DNA of 36,331 nt from an uncultured Christensenellaceae bacterium (lineage in GTDB: Bacteria; Bacillota; Clostridia; Christensenellales; UBA3700): positions 1 through 36,331 of the forward strand of contig CALWBV010000014.1 of the NCBI GenBank assembly GCA_944376205.1, in the 5' to 3' direction. This document shows, in pieces, positions 28,229 through 36,124 of this stretch. Positions within the stretch are counted from its first letter, which is position 1. Each line of letters starts with the position of its first letter. The notes under the pieces were generated by a model. That model saw only the letters and a program-made list of their open reading frames with translations. It had not been told where the DNA came from and did no database searches. A program made the translations under genes and the position numbers.

Positions 28229-29088
28229 GTTTGGTTTAATTTTTGGGATAATTTATCTTGTCGTTTTTACCTGTGCGCATGCGTATAAGCAATTTGCTAA
28301 CGAAATACTTGAAAATGACTTATCATTCACACTTTTCCGCTATTAAAATCATTATAATTTGCCTGTACTTCATAGTTATTATGCCATTTTTACGGTTTTG
28401 CTTAATAAAAGTTTATTTATTGCATTTTATAACATATCTACTTTATATATAGACAGATATATTAGTCAATGTTGCGGATAATTTGCATTTTGTCGCTTTA
28501 ACCGATATTAGTAAAATTTTGATATGCGCATACTATAAAAACTTTAATGATAATTGTATGGTCTGATATTTTCTTAAATTGTTGCTATCTCGAGAATTTT
28601 ATATTTTCGTTATCAAGAGTGCTATCATCTTATATAATATATTCAAAGGGACTATATGACGTTTAATTATTAATATTATCTTTTTGCAGTTGCATTTATT
28701 TATAGATTGATTGAATTTTATGTATAGTCATATTTCGCGCGATCGTGCGCATGATAATGTGTAATGAATTAACATTGATCTGATATAAGCCGGATTATTT
28801 AGTGCGATATACTTTATAAAGGTGTTTATAATTTTGTCGCATCCGATAAACAGAGGTATCTTCATGGAATCTTTACATGCTCTATATAATGTCAGTGATT
28901 GGATAGATATACTAAAAGTACCGTGCTTATTGGACAATAAGAGGAGAAAAGTAAGATAATATTAACTCTTGATCTTTTCTGCTCTGTTCTGTGTTGCTAT
29001 TAAAAAGTATAAAAAACATAAGGCGATTTGTCATATTAATAAAAAATTATACATAAGGACTCAAAGGCTTAAAAACAGTTTTATTTAT

Positions 29089-29097
29089 TGTGGATAA
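29089..29097 (+). promoter_or_regulatory. DnaA box (TGTGGATAA)
   Basis: Perfect consensus DnaA box, 48 bp before a parS-like site. Confidence 0.65.
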
Positions 29098-29144
29098 CTT
29101 TTGCCGCTAAAAATCATCAATGAGAATAAAACGCACTAAATAAT

Positions 29145-29160
29145 TGTTTAGCGTGAAACA
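29145..29160. promoter_or_regulatory. parS-like site 2
   Basis: TGTTTAGCGTGAAACA matches parS at 14 of 16 positions. Confidence 0.6.
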
Positions 29161-29205
29161 TTTTGCAAGATATGTATCAATCCCCTCTCTTTTTTCATGT
29201 TGATA

Positions 29206-29214
29206 TGTGGATAA
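29206..29214 (+). promoter_or_regulatory. DnaA box (TGTGGATAA)
   Basis: Second perfect consensus DnaA box, same orientation as that at 29089-29097. Confidence 0.65.
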
Positions 29215-29394
29215 TATTAAAATTCTAAAGAAATTATATTTATGCTGGCGAATGGTTGTTGTCTTTAGTAATATTTTAATGTGAACGGCGACAAGAAGTT
29301 GAGAAGTTTCTTGATTATTAACTTAAGTATAGAAATATTTTATTGACGGTATACCGGCAGTAGTTTACCGTTGCATAGTATTAAGTTTAATTAT

Positions 29395-29403
29395 TGTGCA
29401 TAA
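29395..29403 (+). promoter_or_regulatory. DnaA box (TGTGCATAA)
   Basis: Matches TGTGNATAA, same orientation as the other boxes here. Confidence 0.45.
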
Positions 29404-30124
29404 AAGATATCGGGGAAAATAAATATGTTTGCTTAAACTTGATTTGTGCGGATAGATTGCTAAAGATAAAAAGAAAAGTCTTATGCAAGTATCGTGTCGG
29501 AGACGTTCTGGATCAGAGTCTTTGTGTCTATATGATTAAAAGTAAAGAATGAGAAAATAAGTAATGATATAAAAGTAAAATGTTATGTCGTCGATGCTGT
29601 GTAATTAGTTTTGTTGTATAAGACCGGTTGATGACTTTTTAGAAAGTGGCTCAAGATAAAGTATAGATTTATGTGCTATGTCAGATTGTAAATTTGCAAA
29701 AAGTTGATAAATGCAAAAATAAGATTGTTAAATCCATTGAGAATAAAGGGATTAAAAATTATCTTTACGAGATATTCCCTGCTCTTGTTGAGTATAGAAT
29801 GACGGAAAGCAAAACCGTTAAACGGTTAAAGTTTAATTTTTGTATTTGAATAGATAAAAGATCTGGTGGAGAAAGAAGTGTCTTGATAAAATACAGTTAG
29901 GGCTAAAGAGTTGTCGCTATGTCGACAATATGTAAATTGACGGTTGGATAATTGGGTATTAGAGGCGGATGTGTCGGGCAGTATGAAATTAATTGTGAAA
30001 CGTAAACTAGATTTTGTATTTGATTTTGTTATCAAAGTGTATAAGAGTGTATAAGGGGGCTTTTTTTGTCTGTTTAACCACTGAATTACGGGTCGATTCA
30101 GAGCTTTATAGATGTGGCATAAAA

Positions 30125-30140
30125 AGTTTCGCGTGAAACA
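30125..30140. promoter_or_regulatory. parS-like site 3
   Basis: AGTTTCGCGTGAAACA matches parS at 14 of 16 positions; the inverted arms GTTTCGC/GCGTGAAAC are nearly intact. Confidence 0.65.
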
Positions 30141-30269
30141 TTTTATAAGAAGTATATATTCTAAAATCATATAAAATAGAATATATTATTCTTAAAATTA
30201 AGGCAAAACCGCATGATTTTTCAGAATAAATACGGCTATTTTGCAATCTTCTGCTGAAAAATTTTGGAT

Positions 30270-30292
30270 TGTTTCACGATTTTTGTGAAACA
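30270..30292. promoter_or_regulatory. Split parS site (half-sites 7 bp apart)
   Basis: TGTTTCAC, seven bases, GTGAAACA: both half-sites match the parS consensus perfectly but are spread by 7 bp, 130 bp from parS-like site 3. Confidence 0.6.
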
Positions 30293-30985
30293 TTATAAGG
30301 TGGGCGCAAATGCTGCTTGAATATAGGTAAAAAGCGCATTTTTAGAAAAATATATGCTCAAAATGGCTATTTTAGAGGTAAAAATATTGAACCCGTTCAA
30401 TTTGAGTGCATATTGAAACGCTGTTTTATTCGATATTTTTGCTTATTTGTAAAATCAGTGACTCGTGCGGGCGTTAAAGACGCATGTGTGTGGGCGTATA
30501 ACGTGCGTGTACGCATGCGTACATCGCTGTTTTATTTGCAATACAACGGCGCTGAAATTACCAAAATGCGATCTTCCCTGTTTATTATCTTGGCACTTGT
30601 TATATTACGGGATATACTTTGAAATACAAGTTTATGATAAGTAAGTTAAAAGACGTAAGGTATAAGCCGGTTGTCATGTTCTGCAATATAATCTATATAA
30701 TTAATAATCAACATATTATAAGCGTATTGCATATTCTTCCCTGCTCGAGACTTTAATACGGAAAAATACCTCTGCAAAAATATTGTTACCCAACAAATTG
30801 CAATGTCAGTTATTCTCAATTCTTTTTATTAATGCTCAAGTAGCATAAAATCAGTATGAATATAATACATACGCACTTTGATCGGCATATAATACTAAAT
30901 TCGGGCTGCTTGGTATTACACAATGTATAAATCAGATCGATTTGATCATAATTTTTGTATAATTCTATCGTTATAGGAGGAAATT

Positions 30986-31132
30986 ATGCCCAGATGCAGT
31001 ATTTGTTGTCAACAGATAGAATATGACAACGCTTATATATGTCACAATTGCAACAGTATGATTTGCATGCATTGCTATATGTGTTACGGCAGACGATGCG
31101 AATGCGGCGGAAAGCTGTATCACGTCAACTGA
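30986..31132 (+). CDS. Small cysteine-rich zinc-ribbon protein (48 residues)
   Basis: ATG 30986 is preceded by AGGAGG at ideal spacing. The 48-residue product begins MPRCSICCQQ and contains CHNC, CMHC, CYMC-like and CEC groups, ten Cys and three His in all, arranged as two or more zinc knuckles. An intrinsic terminator follows 60 bp after the stop. It is the only convincing gene in the 27-32 kb region. The build resembles double-zinc-ribbon or RING-like miniature proteins. Function unknown; a regulatory or nucleic-acid-binding role is only a guess. Confidence 0.6.
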   Translation: MPRCSICCQQIEYDNAYICHNCNSMICMHCYMCYGRRCECGGKLYHVN

Positions 31133-31189
31133 CTGCCCTGCTATTGAGATTTTATCAAAATTACCGTATGGCTTATATTAGCAACTATG

Positions 31190-31226
31190 TTATCGGCAAT
31201 TGACTGACAGTTGCCGATATTTTAAT
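31190..31226 (+). terminator. Intrinsic terminator after the small Cys-rich gene
   Basis: ATCGGCAA / TTGCCGAT stem (31192-31199 and 31211-31218), with inner TTGAC/GACAG pairing possible, then ATTTTAATT. Confidence 0.7.
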
Positions 31227-31943
31227 TAGAACGCATAAAGTATAAGCGGATTTTCTATGTTATAAGCTGTCGATATGATTATCAACCTGCTTTATTTAAG
31301 CATTAATATTATATATAGGCAATAAAATTGCCGCCGATAAATAATGATAACTTTATTTATATATAAATAAAAGTCTACAGAATTTTAACTGATTTTTCAT
31401 TTGTAATATGCTTGACTTCTTTATTATGGTTGACGATTAATGGGTAAATTTTAGTGCAAACTTGCAAAATTTTTAGAATAAAAATTTCTCTTTTTGTGCT
31501 TTTTCCCAAACTTTTGTCTGTCCTCCTTGCAAATTTTGGAGTTTATTTTTCATAATATAATTTATGATTATACAATTATAAATTAAAATTATACAAATAT
31601 GGACGATTTGACAATTTTTCGGTTATAATTTTACCCCTGAATCGACACTTTTTTAATAGAAAAATAAAGGCTGAAAAGCAGCAGTAAAGCGGCTAGAATT
31701 AAGCATGTTATTTTAATATAACTATAATTTGTATTTTTAAGGCAGAAATTCACTTTTTATACAGCTTCTTGATGCTTTTCATCATAGTTTTTACCTTTGA
31801 TTGTTTTGCAATTATAAATATTCATAAAGAGTTGTAAAGTATGATTAAATGTCAAGTTTTAAGCAAAATGCTTAAATTAGCAAGCAAGAGATTGTTTTTG
31901 CAGCATCCGATATTAAAGACAATATCTTGAAATCAAAAAACTT

Positions 31944-32189
31944 TTAATTCGTGATCGGACAATTTGCGATTATTTTTTTGAATTGTAAAAAATCGTTGCG
32001 TAAAAAAGAATAAATATATATTTTTTTGTCGATTTCATCTTTTGTTGCAGAGCTCAAACCGTATAAATTCATAGTCAATTTTCGAGAGAGAAAAAACGGT
32101 TTTCCGGCAATCAAATAAAATATGGACAAAATTGGTAAAAAATTTTTGATAATTTTGATTATGTTTTTTGTGGTGATTTTATGAAGCAA
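31944..32189 (-). pseudogene. Weak frame after yabQ, possible remnant of a divIC-like gene
   Basis: An 81-codon frame starts at a TTG 20 bp past the yabQ stop. It has one hydrophobic segment (FLPILSIFYLIAG) and a lysine-rich remainder. In many sporulating Firmicutes the gene after yabQ is divIC/ftsB, also small with one membrane helix and a coiled coil. In another frame from an ATG near 32040 one reads MKSTKKYIFILFYATIFY, reminiscent of a DivIC start, but a stop follows soon. No Shine-Dalgarno is seen for either. It may be a decayed gene or chance. Confidence 0.2.
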
Positions 32190-32208
32190 AGCGCTTCGTT
32201 GACATCGG

Positions 32209-32580
32209 TTATTTTACAAAACGTTTATAGTGTTTGGACGTTTTGATTTTTTCTTTTACTTTGTTGCAATACCCGTCGATCTTGTCTCGGTATTTTCTCA
32301 TAGGCAGGTAAAGCAAGATTGCAGCTGCTAAAGTAAAAAACAACGCAATAAAAAAGTGGTAGGCATGGATGTTGTAATCGAATACGAAAATTTCTATCAA
32401 TGCAAAAACCGTGCCGTATATAAATGTGTACAGCACATTGTGTAAATGTCGAAAAAGCTCCTTTCTGACGACAAATTCCATTGCAAAATATCCCGCAGCA
32501 TAAAGTACTCCCATTGCAGTACCCGTCAGAAAGAATATGAGCAATGCAAACGGTTGAGTCGCACTCGATGAGAGGATCAT
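32209..32580 (-). CDS. yabQ: Spore cortex biosynthesis protein YabQ
   Basis: The 123-residue membrane protein has hydrophobic segments near 8-32, 45-65 and 72-92 and a basic C-terminal tail (KVKEKIKTSKHYKRF). LTGTAMGVLYAAGYF matches the YabQ N-terminal pattern. In B. subtilis YabQ sits in the outer forespore membrane and is needed for cortex formation. Its ATG overlaps the yabP stop by 4 bp (ATGA), so the pair is translationally coupled. The assignment rests on the topology plus the yabP neighbour. Confidence 0.8.
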   Translation of the reverse strand: MILSSSATQPFALLIFFLTGTAMGVLYAAGYFAMEFVVRKELFRHLHNVLYTFIYGTVFALIEIFVFDYNIHAYHFFIALFFTLAAAILLYLPMRKYRDKIDGYCNKVKEKIKTSKHYKRFVK

Positions 32581-32864
32581 TTGAAAATTCTCTTGAGAAG
32601 AGGTTGTTTTTTAGTGCCTTTTGAGTATTTGATTGATTCTACCGCTCCCGTAACGCTGCATTCGTTGTGGGCAGTATCCAACGATACGATCTGCAATTTT
32701 TCACCGGTTATCACAATACTGCGGTCACCCATATTCGCAACAATTTGCTTGTCATCGCTCTCTACCATACTCGTTATTCCGCAGATGGTCGTTTTGCCGT
32801 TGTCAAAATCAATGTTGACGGTTTTCAAAATTTTGGTGTTCACGTTTGCTGTAAGCTGTGTCAT
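32577..32864 (-). CDS. yabP: Sporulation protein YabP
   Basis: The 95-residue YabP/YqfC family protein shows the hallmark pattern: ITSMVESDDKQIVANMGDRS, then IVITGEKLQIVSLD and VTGAVESIKYSK, a small beta-rich domain. In B. subtilis yabP and yabQ are transcribed in the mother cell under sigma-E. AAGGAC precedes the ATG. A sigma-E-like promoter is found upstream. Together with yabQ it indicates that the organism or its recent ancestors form endospores. Confidence 0.85.
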   Translation of the reverse strand: MTQLTANVNTKILKTVNIDFDNGKTTICGITSMVESDDKQIVANMGDRSIVITGEKLQIVSLDTAHNECSVTGAVESIKYSKGTKKQPLLKRIFK

Positions 32865-32893
32865 ATAATGTCCTTTATTGTTTTTTTGTCAAT

Positions 32894-32923
32894 ATAGTAT
32901 ATTTTGCGATAAAAAAAATATTA
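32894..32923 (-). promoter_or_regulatory. Candidate sigma-E promoter of yabPQ
   Basis: On the minus strand TAATATT (32917-32923) fits the sigma-E -35 KMATATT perfectly. After 15 bp, TATACTAT (32894-32901) fits the -10 CATACAHT at 6 of 8 positions. Confidence 0.5.
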
Positions 32924-32953
32924 CCGCCATGTACCCCTTACAAGCAAAAAATG

Positions 32954-32982
32954 TTGACGGAGAAAAAAAGTTTTGATATTAT
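32954..32982 (+). promoter_or_regulatory. Sigma-A promoter of tRNA-Leu
   Basis: TTGACG at 32954-32959, 17-bp spacer, TATTAT at 32977-32982; the predicted start is about 9 bp before the tRNA. Confidence 0.7.
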
Positions 32983-32997
32983 ATATGTTAGATATGT

Positions 32998-33084
32998 GCG
33001 GATGTGGCGGAATTGGCAGACGCGTAAGATTCAGGTTCTTATGGTCGCAAGGCTGTGCAGGTTCAAGTCCTGTCATCCGCACCA
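32998..33084 (+). tRNA. tRNA-Leu (anticodon CAG)
   Basis: An 87-nt class II tRNA. The acceptor stem is GCGGATG (32998-33004) paired with CATCCGC (33074-33080), followed by encoded ACCA. The anticodon stem-loop is TAAGA-TTCAGGT-TCTTA, giving anticodon CAG, which reads the CUG leucine codon. A long variable arm and a T arm with the TTCAAGT loop follow. It has its own promoter and terminator. Its 3' end is repeated three times downstream. Confidence 0.95.
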
Positions 33085-33112
33085 GGACGGCGCGTCGCGA
33101 AAGACGTGCACA

Positions 33113-33142
33113 AAAAGAGAGAGCTATTAGCCCTCTCTTTAT
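33113..33142 (+). terminator. Intrinsic terminator of tRNA-Leu
   Basis: AAAGAGAG (33114-33121) / CTCTCTTT (33133-33140) stem with a T-rich tail. Confidence 0.75.
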
Positions 33143-33180
33143 TTATGCCCGAAAATGCTAGCGCCTAAAGTGCGGTTGAT

Positions 33181-33263
33181 GCGGAGCACCGAAATAATGT
33201 GACGTTCGCACAAGGCTCACTAATCCGTCGCTTTGCTCCTTACAAGTCCTGTTATCCGCACCA
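33181..33263 (+). pseudogene. tRNA-like 3'-end block, copy 1
   Basis: The last 21 bases (CAAGTCCTGTTATCCGCACC and A) match the tRNA-Leu 3' end at 20 of 21 positions, including ACCA. The 83-nt block starts with GCGGA, able to pair with TCCGC. Its middle is not tRNA-like: it is the reverse complement of the dispersed element (GTTCGC...GCTCAC...GCTCC). Confidence 0.6.
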
Positions 33264-33301
33264 TACTCGCTACCCGACAAGGGAGAGCGAGTATTTTTTT
33301 T
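33263..33301 (+). terminator. Terminator inside repeat unit 1 (second copy at 33536-33574)
   Basis: ATACTCGCT (33263-33271) / AGCGAGTAT (33286-33294) with inner CCC/GGG pairing, then nine T. It follows the ACCA of the tRNA-like block directly and is repeated 273 bp later. Confidence 0.85.
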
Positions 33302-33453
33302 TATCAAAATACTCGGCTTTAGTTGTCGGTCGCTCGTTATACCGACCAGACGAAAGGGTATATATTTGTATTAAATATAACCCTTTGTCGGTACTTTTTA
33401 ATTCGATTATAATCTTTAATTTATCTAAATGTTTGTGCCTAAAGTGCGTTGCT

Positions 33454-33536
33454 GCGGAGCACCGAAATAATGTGACGTTCGCACAAGGCTCACTAATCCG
33501 TCGCTTTGCTCCTTACAAGTCCTGTTATCCGCACCA
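33454..33536 (+). pseudogene. tRNA-like 3'-end block, copy 2
   Basis: Same 83-nt block as copy 1, displaced by exactly 273 bp. Confidence 0.6.
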
Positions 33537-33726
33537 TACTCGCTACCCGACAAGGGAGAGCGAGTATTTTTTTTTATCAAAATACTCGGCTTTAGTTGTC
33601 GGTCGCTCGTTATACCGACCAGACGAAAGGGTATATATTTGTATTAAATATAACCCTTTGTCGGTACTTTTTAATTCGATTATAATCTTTAATTTATCTA
33701 AATGTTTGTGCCTAAAGTGCGTTGCT

Positions 33727-33809
33727 GCGGAGCACCGAAATAATGTGACGTTCGCACAAGGCTCACTAATCCGTCGCTTTGCTCCTTACAAGTCCTGTTA
33801 TCCGCACCA
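33727..33809 (+). pseudogene. tRNA-like 3'-end block, copy 3
   Basis: Third copy, 273 bp after copy 2. Sequence beyond its CCGCACCA departs from the repeat and runs into a different terminator. Confidence 0.6.
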
Positions 33810-33813
33810 GACC

Positions 33814-33862
33814 AAAATAATACGAACCAAGAAGACGATTCAAGGTTCGTATTATTTTTTGC
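33814..33862. terminator. Bidirectional terminator between the repeat array and the araC gene
   Basis: AATAATACGAACC (33816-33828) / GGTTCGTATTATT (33844-33856), a perfect 13-bp inverted repeat, followed by T residues; A residues precede it for the minus-strand araC transcript. Confidence 0.85.
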
Positions 33863-33926
33863 AAGAGATTATTTTTGAATAATAGTTTTTTGCAAAAGAA
33901 GAAACGCATATGATTAAATATGCATA

Positions 33927-34802
33927 CTAATCAGCTTGATGTTTTAATCTGAATTTTTCCGGAGACACAAGCTCAACCGACGAGAATATTTTTGTAAAAT
34001 AGCTTTGATCCTGATATCCGCACAGCGCACCGATTTCGCTTATAGACAAATCAGTGTTGCATAAGAAATATTTAGCTTTGTTAATTCTGTATTCTTCCAC
34101 AATCTTCATTGGTGAAGTTCCGATGTTTTTTTTAAAACATCTAAGGCATTCTCTGGTGCTTACATTTACCGATGCTGCAATGTCTTTAATATATATTTTT
34201 TCTTGAAAATGATTCGATATAAAGGCTATCATTTTTCTGCAACGCTTATAGTCTCTATTATTAAATTGTTTAACAGGCAAAACGGCATTGTTTGAACATA
34301 TTTCGTAAAATATTTCGCAAGCTAAATTTCTTATTTTCAGTTCGTAGCCGTAATTTTCGGAATAAAACGAATTAACAATCTGTTTGGCAAAAAACAATAT
34401 TTGTTTTTGCCAGTCAGTATCGCCGTCTATTTTAATATAAGACAAAGAACTCTGCGTAAAAGGCATAATATATTTCTGATATATTGCAGAAAAATCGCTG
34501 TCTGCTAAAAACATAGGATGAAAAAGAATATTTGGCATTTCTGAATGAATACTTTTTTTGCCGGCATAAGAGTGAAGCGTTTTACTGTTTATAAACACAC
34601 CTTGATCTTTTTTCAGGGTTATTTCTTTTCCGTCCACAGTCGCGCATATTTCGCCCTCTTTTACATATGCGAACTCAAATTCGTCATGCCAGTGCAGGGG
34701 ATAACCGTTACCTTCGTATGTGTCGATATAAACTGCAAGAAGGAAATTACTATTGCCGTGAAGCGTAAGTTCTTTTTTGTTGCCATCTATATTGTAAAGC
34801 AT
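33927..34802 (-). CDS. AraC-family transcriptional regulator with N-terminal cupin
   Basis: The 291-residue regulator has a cupin ligand-binding domain (residues 10-110; GYPLHWHDEFEFAYVKEGE holds the usual metal-site histidines and EGE turn) and a C-terminal double helix-turn-helix. The first HTH is near 195-220 (IYIKDIAASVNVSTRECLRC). The second is ISEIGALCGYQDQSYFTKIF near 255-275. Such proteins sense a sugar or small molecule. GAGGAAC precedes the ATG. It is divergent from an MFS transporter gene, its likely target, with an inverted repeat between them. Confidence 0.9.
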   Translation of the reverse strand: MLYNIDGNKKELTLHGNSNFLLAVYIDTYEGNGYPLHWHDEFEFAYVKEGEICATVDGKEITLKKDQGVFINSKTLHSYAGKKSIHSEMPNILFHPMFLADSDFSAIYQKYIMPFTQSSLSYIKIDGDTDWQKQILFFAKQIVNSFYSENYGYELKIRNLACEIFYEICSNNAVLPVKQFNNRDYKRCRKMIAFISNHFQEKIYIKDIAASVNVSTRECLRCFKKNIGTSPMKIVEEYRINKAKYFLCNTDLSISEIGALCGYQDQSYFTKIFSSVELVSPEKFRLKHQAD

Positions 34803-34845
34803 GAAAGTTCCTCGTTTTTGTCGCTATTTTTATAATACTAACACA

Positions 34846-34872
34846 TTTTGATTATAGACGCAATAATCAAAA
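34846..34872. promoter_or_regulatory. Inverted repeat between araC-type gene and MFS gene, probable operator
   Basis: TTTTGATTAT, 7 bp, ATAATCAAAA: perfect 10-bp arms in the 103-bp divergent gap. A TATAAT for the MFS gene lies at 34879-34884, just downstream, with no good -35 hexamer, which fits activation by the regulator. Confidence 0.6.
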
Positions 34873-34905
34873 AGTATTTATAATTACAGTATTGAGAGGA
34901 TATTT

Positions 34906-36093
34906 ATGGCAACAATTTTATTGGTAATTATATACATTTGCTTTATCGGTTTGGGGATACCTGATTCTTTATTCGGTTCTGCGTGGCCAACAATATACAG
35001 AGAGCTTGCTTTGCCGATAGGCTACGCTAATTTTGTCACGATTATTATATCGGGATGTACGATACTTTCCAGTATCCTATCGGTTAAAATAACGAAAAAA
35101 ATAGGAACAGGCGGCATAACTGCAATAAGTACCGTTATGACGGCCGTTGCGCTTATTTGCATATCTGTTTCTTCCGACTTTATATTTATATGTATATTTT
35201 CTGTTCCTCTCGGTCTGGGGGCAGGAGGTATAGATGCGGCGCTTAACGATTACGTAGCTAATAATTATAAGTCTATTCAAATGAACTTCCTGCATTGTTT
35301 TTACGGAATAGGAGTAGCAGCAAGCCCCTTTCTTATGTCTATAGCGTTGGCTGGCGACGGCGGATGGAGAGGCGGATACAGAATAATATTCTGCATTCAA
35401 CTTGCAATATCTGTAATAGCACTGGCTGCTTTGCCGTTGTGGCTAAAATGTAAGCGTTTAAACAATAAAAACGATAAATCGGAAACAGACAGAAAGGGTG
35501 TTTCTCACGGTTTGGTTGCGGCAATAAAAAATGGCAGCGTAAGGCAGTCGTGGCTTGTATTTTTCAGCTCTTGTGCGATCGAATACACCTGCAGTACATG
35601 GGGAAGTTCTTATCTCGTCGATACAATAGGTATGGCTGTTGACAAAGCAGCATTGATAATAACATTCTATTATGTCGGAATTACTTTAGGACGATTTCTC
35701 TCGGGGATACTGTCATATAAATTATCCAATAAGTTACTTATATTCATAGGTCAAGGAATAGTTTTGACAGCAATAGTTTTGTTATTTATGCCTTTGCCTC
35801 CTCTTGCGTCCGGGATTGCTCTTTTTCTTATAGGTATGGGCAACGGTCCGATTTTCCCTAATATGTTATATTTAGGACCTCGAATAGCCCCCGATCTTGA
35901 TTCTCAGGCTATTATCAGCACTCAAATGACTTCTTCCTATATAGGCATATTAGCGATGCCGGCAGTTTTCGGACTTATAGCGCAGAACATTTCTGTAAGG
36001 ATATTTCCTGCTTTTTTAGCTGTGATGTTTACGATTTTGCTTGTTTCCACATTGTTTCTTTCGAAAAAGTTACCAAACAATGTTAAAGAATAG
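34906..36093 (+). CDS. Major facilitator superfamily transporter (sugar-permease-like)
   Basis: The 395-residue protein has about 12 membrane helices in two halves split by a charged loop near 180-205 (KCKRLNNKNDKSETDRKG). The first half shows IGLGIPDSLFGSAWPTIY and PLGLGAGGIDAALNDYVA; the second shows FLIGMGNGPIFPNMLY. These recall the FucP/GlcP-type MFS permeases. GAGAGGA precedes the ATG. It is divergent from the AraC-type regulator that probably controls it. Substrate unknown; a sugar is the likeliest guess. Its codons end in A/T more often than those of the core genes to the left, suggesting later acquisition. Confidence 0.85.
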   Translation: MATILLVIIYICFIGLGIPDSLFGSAWPTIYRELALPIGYANFVTIIISGCTILSSILSVKITKKIGTGGITAISTVMTAVALICISVSSDFIFICIFSVPLGLGAGGIDAALNDYVANNYKSIQMNFLHCFYGIGVAASPFLMSIALAGDGGWRGGYRIIFCIQLAISVIALAALPLWLKCKRLNNKNDKSETDRKGVSHGLVAAIKNGSVRQSWLVFFSSCAIEYTCSTWGSSYLVDTIGMAVDKAALIITFYYVGITLGRFLSGILSYKLSNKLLIFIGQGIVLTAIVLLFMPLPPLASGIALFLIGMGNGPIFPNMLYLGPRIAPDLDSQAIISTQMTSSYIGILAMPAVFGLIAQNISVRIFPAFLAVMFTILLVSTLFLSKKLPNNVKE

Positions 36094-36124
36094 TCTATGA
36101 TAGGTAATGATTCGTTTTGACGCC

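Larger units (their letters stand above)
26980..32208. other. 5.2-kb gene-poor AT-rich region, candidate replication origin (oriC/parS)
   Basis: Only one small gene (30986-31132) is convincing here. The region holds four parS-like sites, four DnaA-box matches and several GC-rich alternating purine-pyrimidine tracts. By hand count, plus-strand G equals C up to about 27.8 kb (27001-27420: G 71, C 76) and then exceeds it (29221-29580: G 75, C 31). Core genes to the left point away from it. No rRNA, CRISPR or transposase is visible. The size is far above normal intergenic length. Confidence 0.6.
33163..33809 (+). repeat. 273-bp tandem repeat (2 full units plus 100 bp) downstream of tRNA-Leu
   Basis: Units begin at 33163, 33437 and 33710 (GCCTAAAGTGCG). 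Units 1 and 2 are almost identical; unit 3 stops at its CCGCACCA. In order, each full unit holds a tRNA-3'-end-like block, a strong terminator hairpin, a GTCGGT...ACCGAC inverted repeat and an AAAGGGTATAT...ATATAACCCTTT hairpin. Because 273 is a multiple of 3, one frame stays open across all units, giving a spurious repetitive protein. Confidence 0.9.

Noticed and set aside
29673..29849. A GTG-started 58-codon frame with a plausible-looking Lys/Glu-rich product
   Set aside because: No ribosome-binding site or promoter; no family recognised. It could be a decayed gene, but the support is too weak.
29826..30170. A 114-codon minus-strand frame in the gene-poor region
   Set aside because: Low-complexity Ser/Thr/Leu composition, no ribosome site, and it overlaps a parS-like site.
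30317..30622. A 101-codon plus-strand frame in the gene-poor region
   Set aside because: Starts at a non-ATG codon without Shine-Dalgarno and runs through an alternating purine-pyrimidine tract.
33163..33809. The repeat array as a CRISPR
   Set aside because: Units are 273 bp long and identical throughout, with no short repeats and variable spacers, and no cas genes nearby.
33199..33882. A 227-codon frame with three internal protein repeats
   Set aside because: It arises because the 273-bp DNA repeat is a multiple of three; it runs through tRNA-like ends and terminators and has no Shine-Dalgarno.
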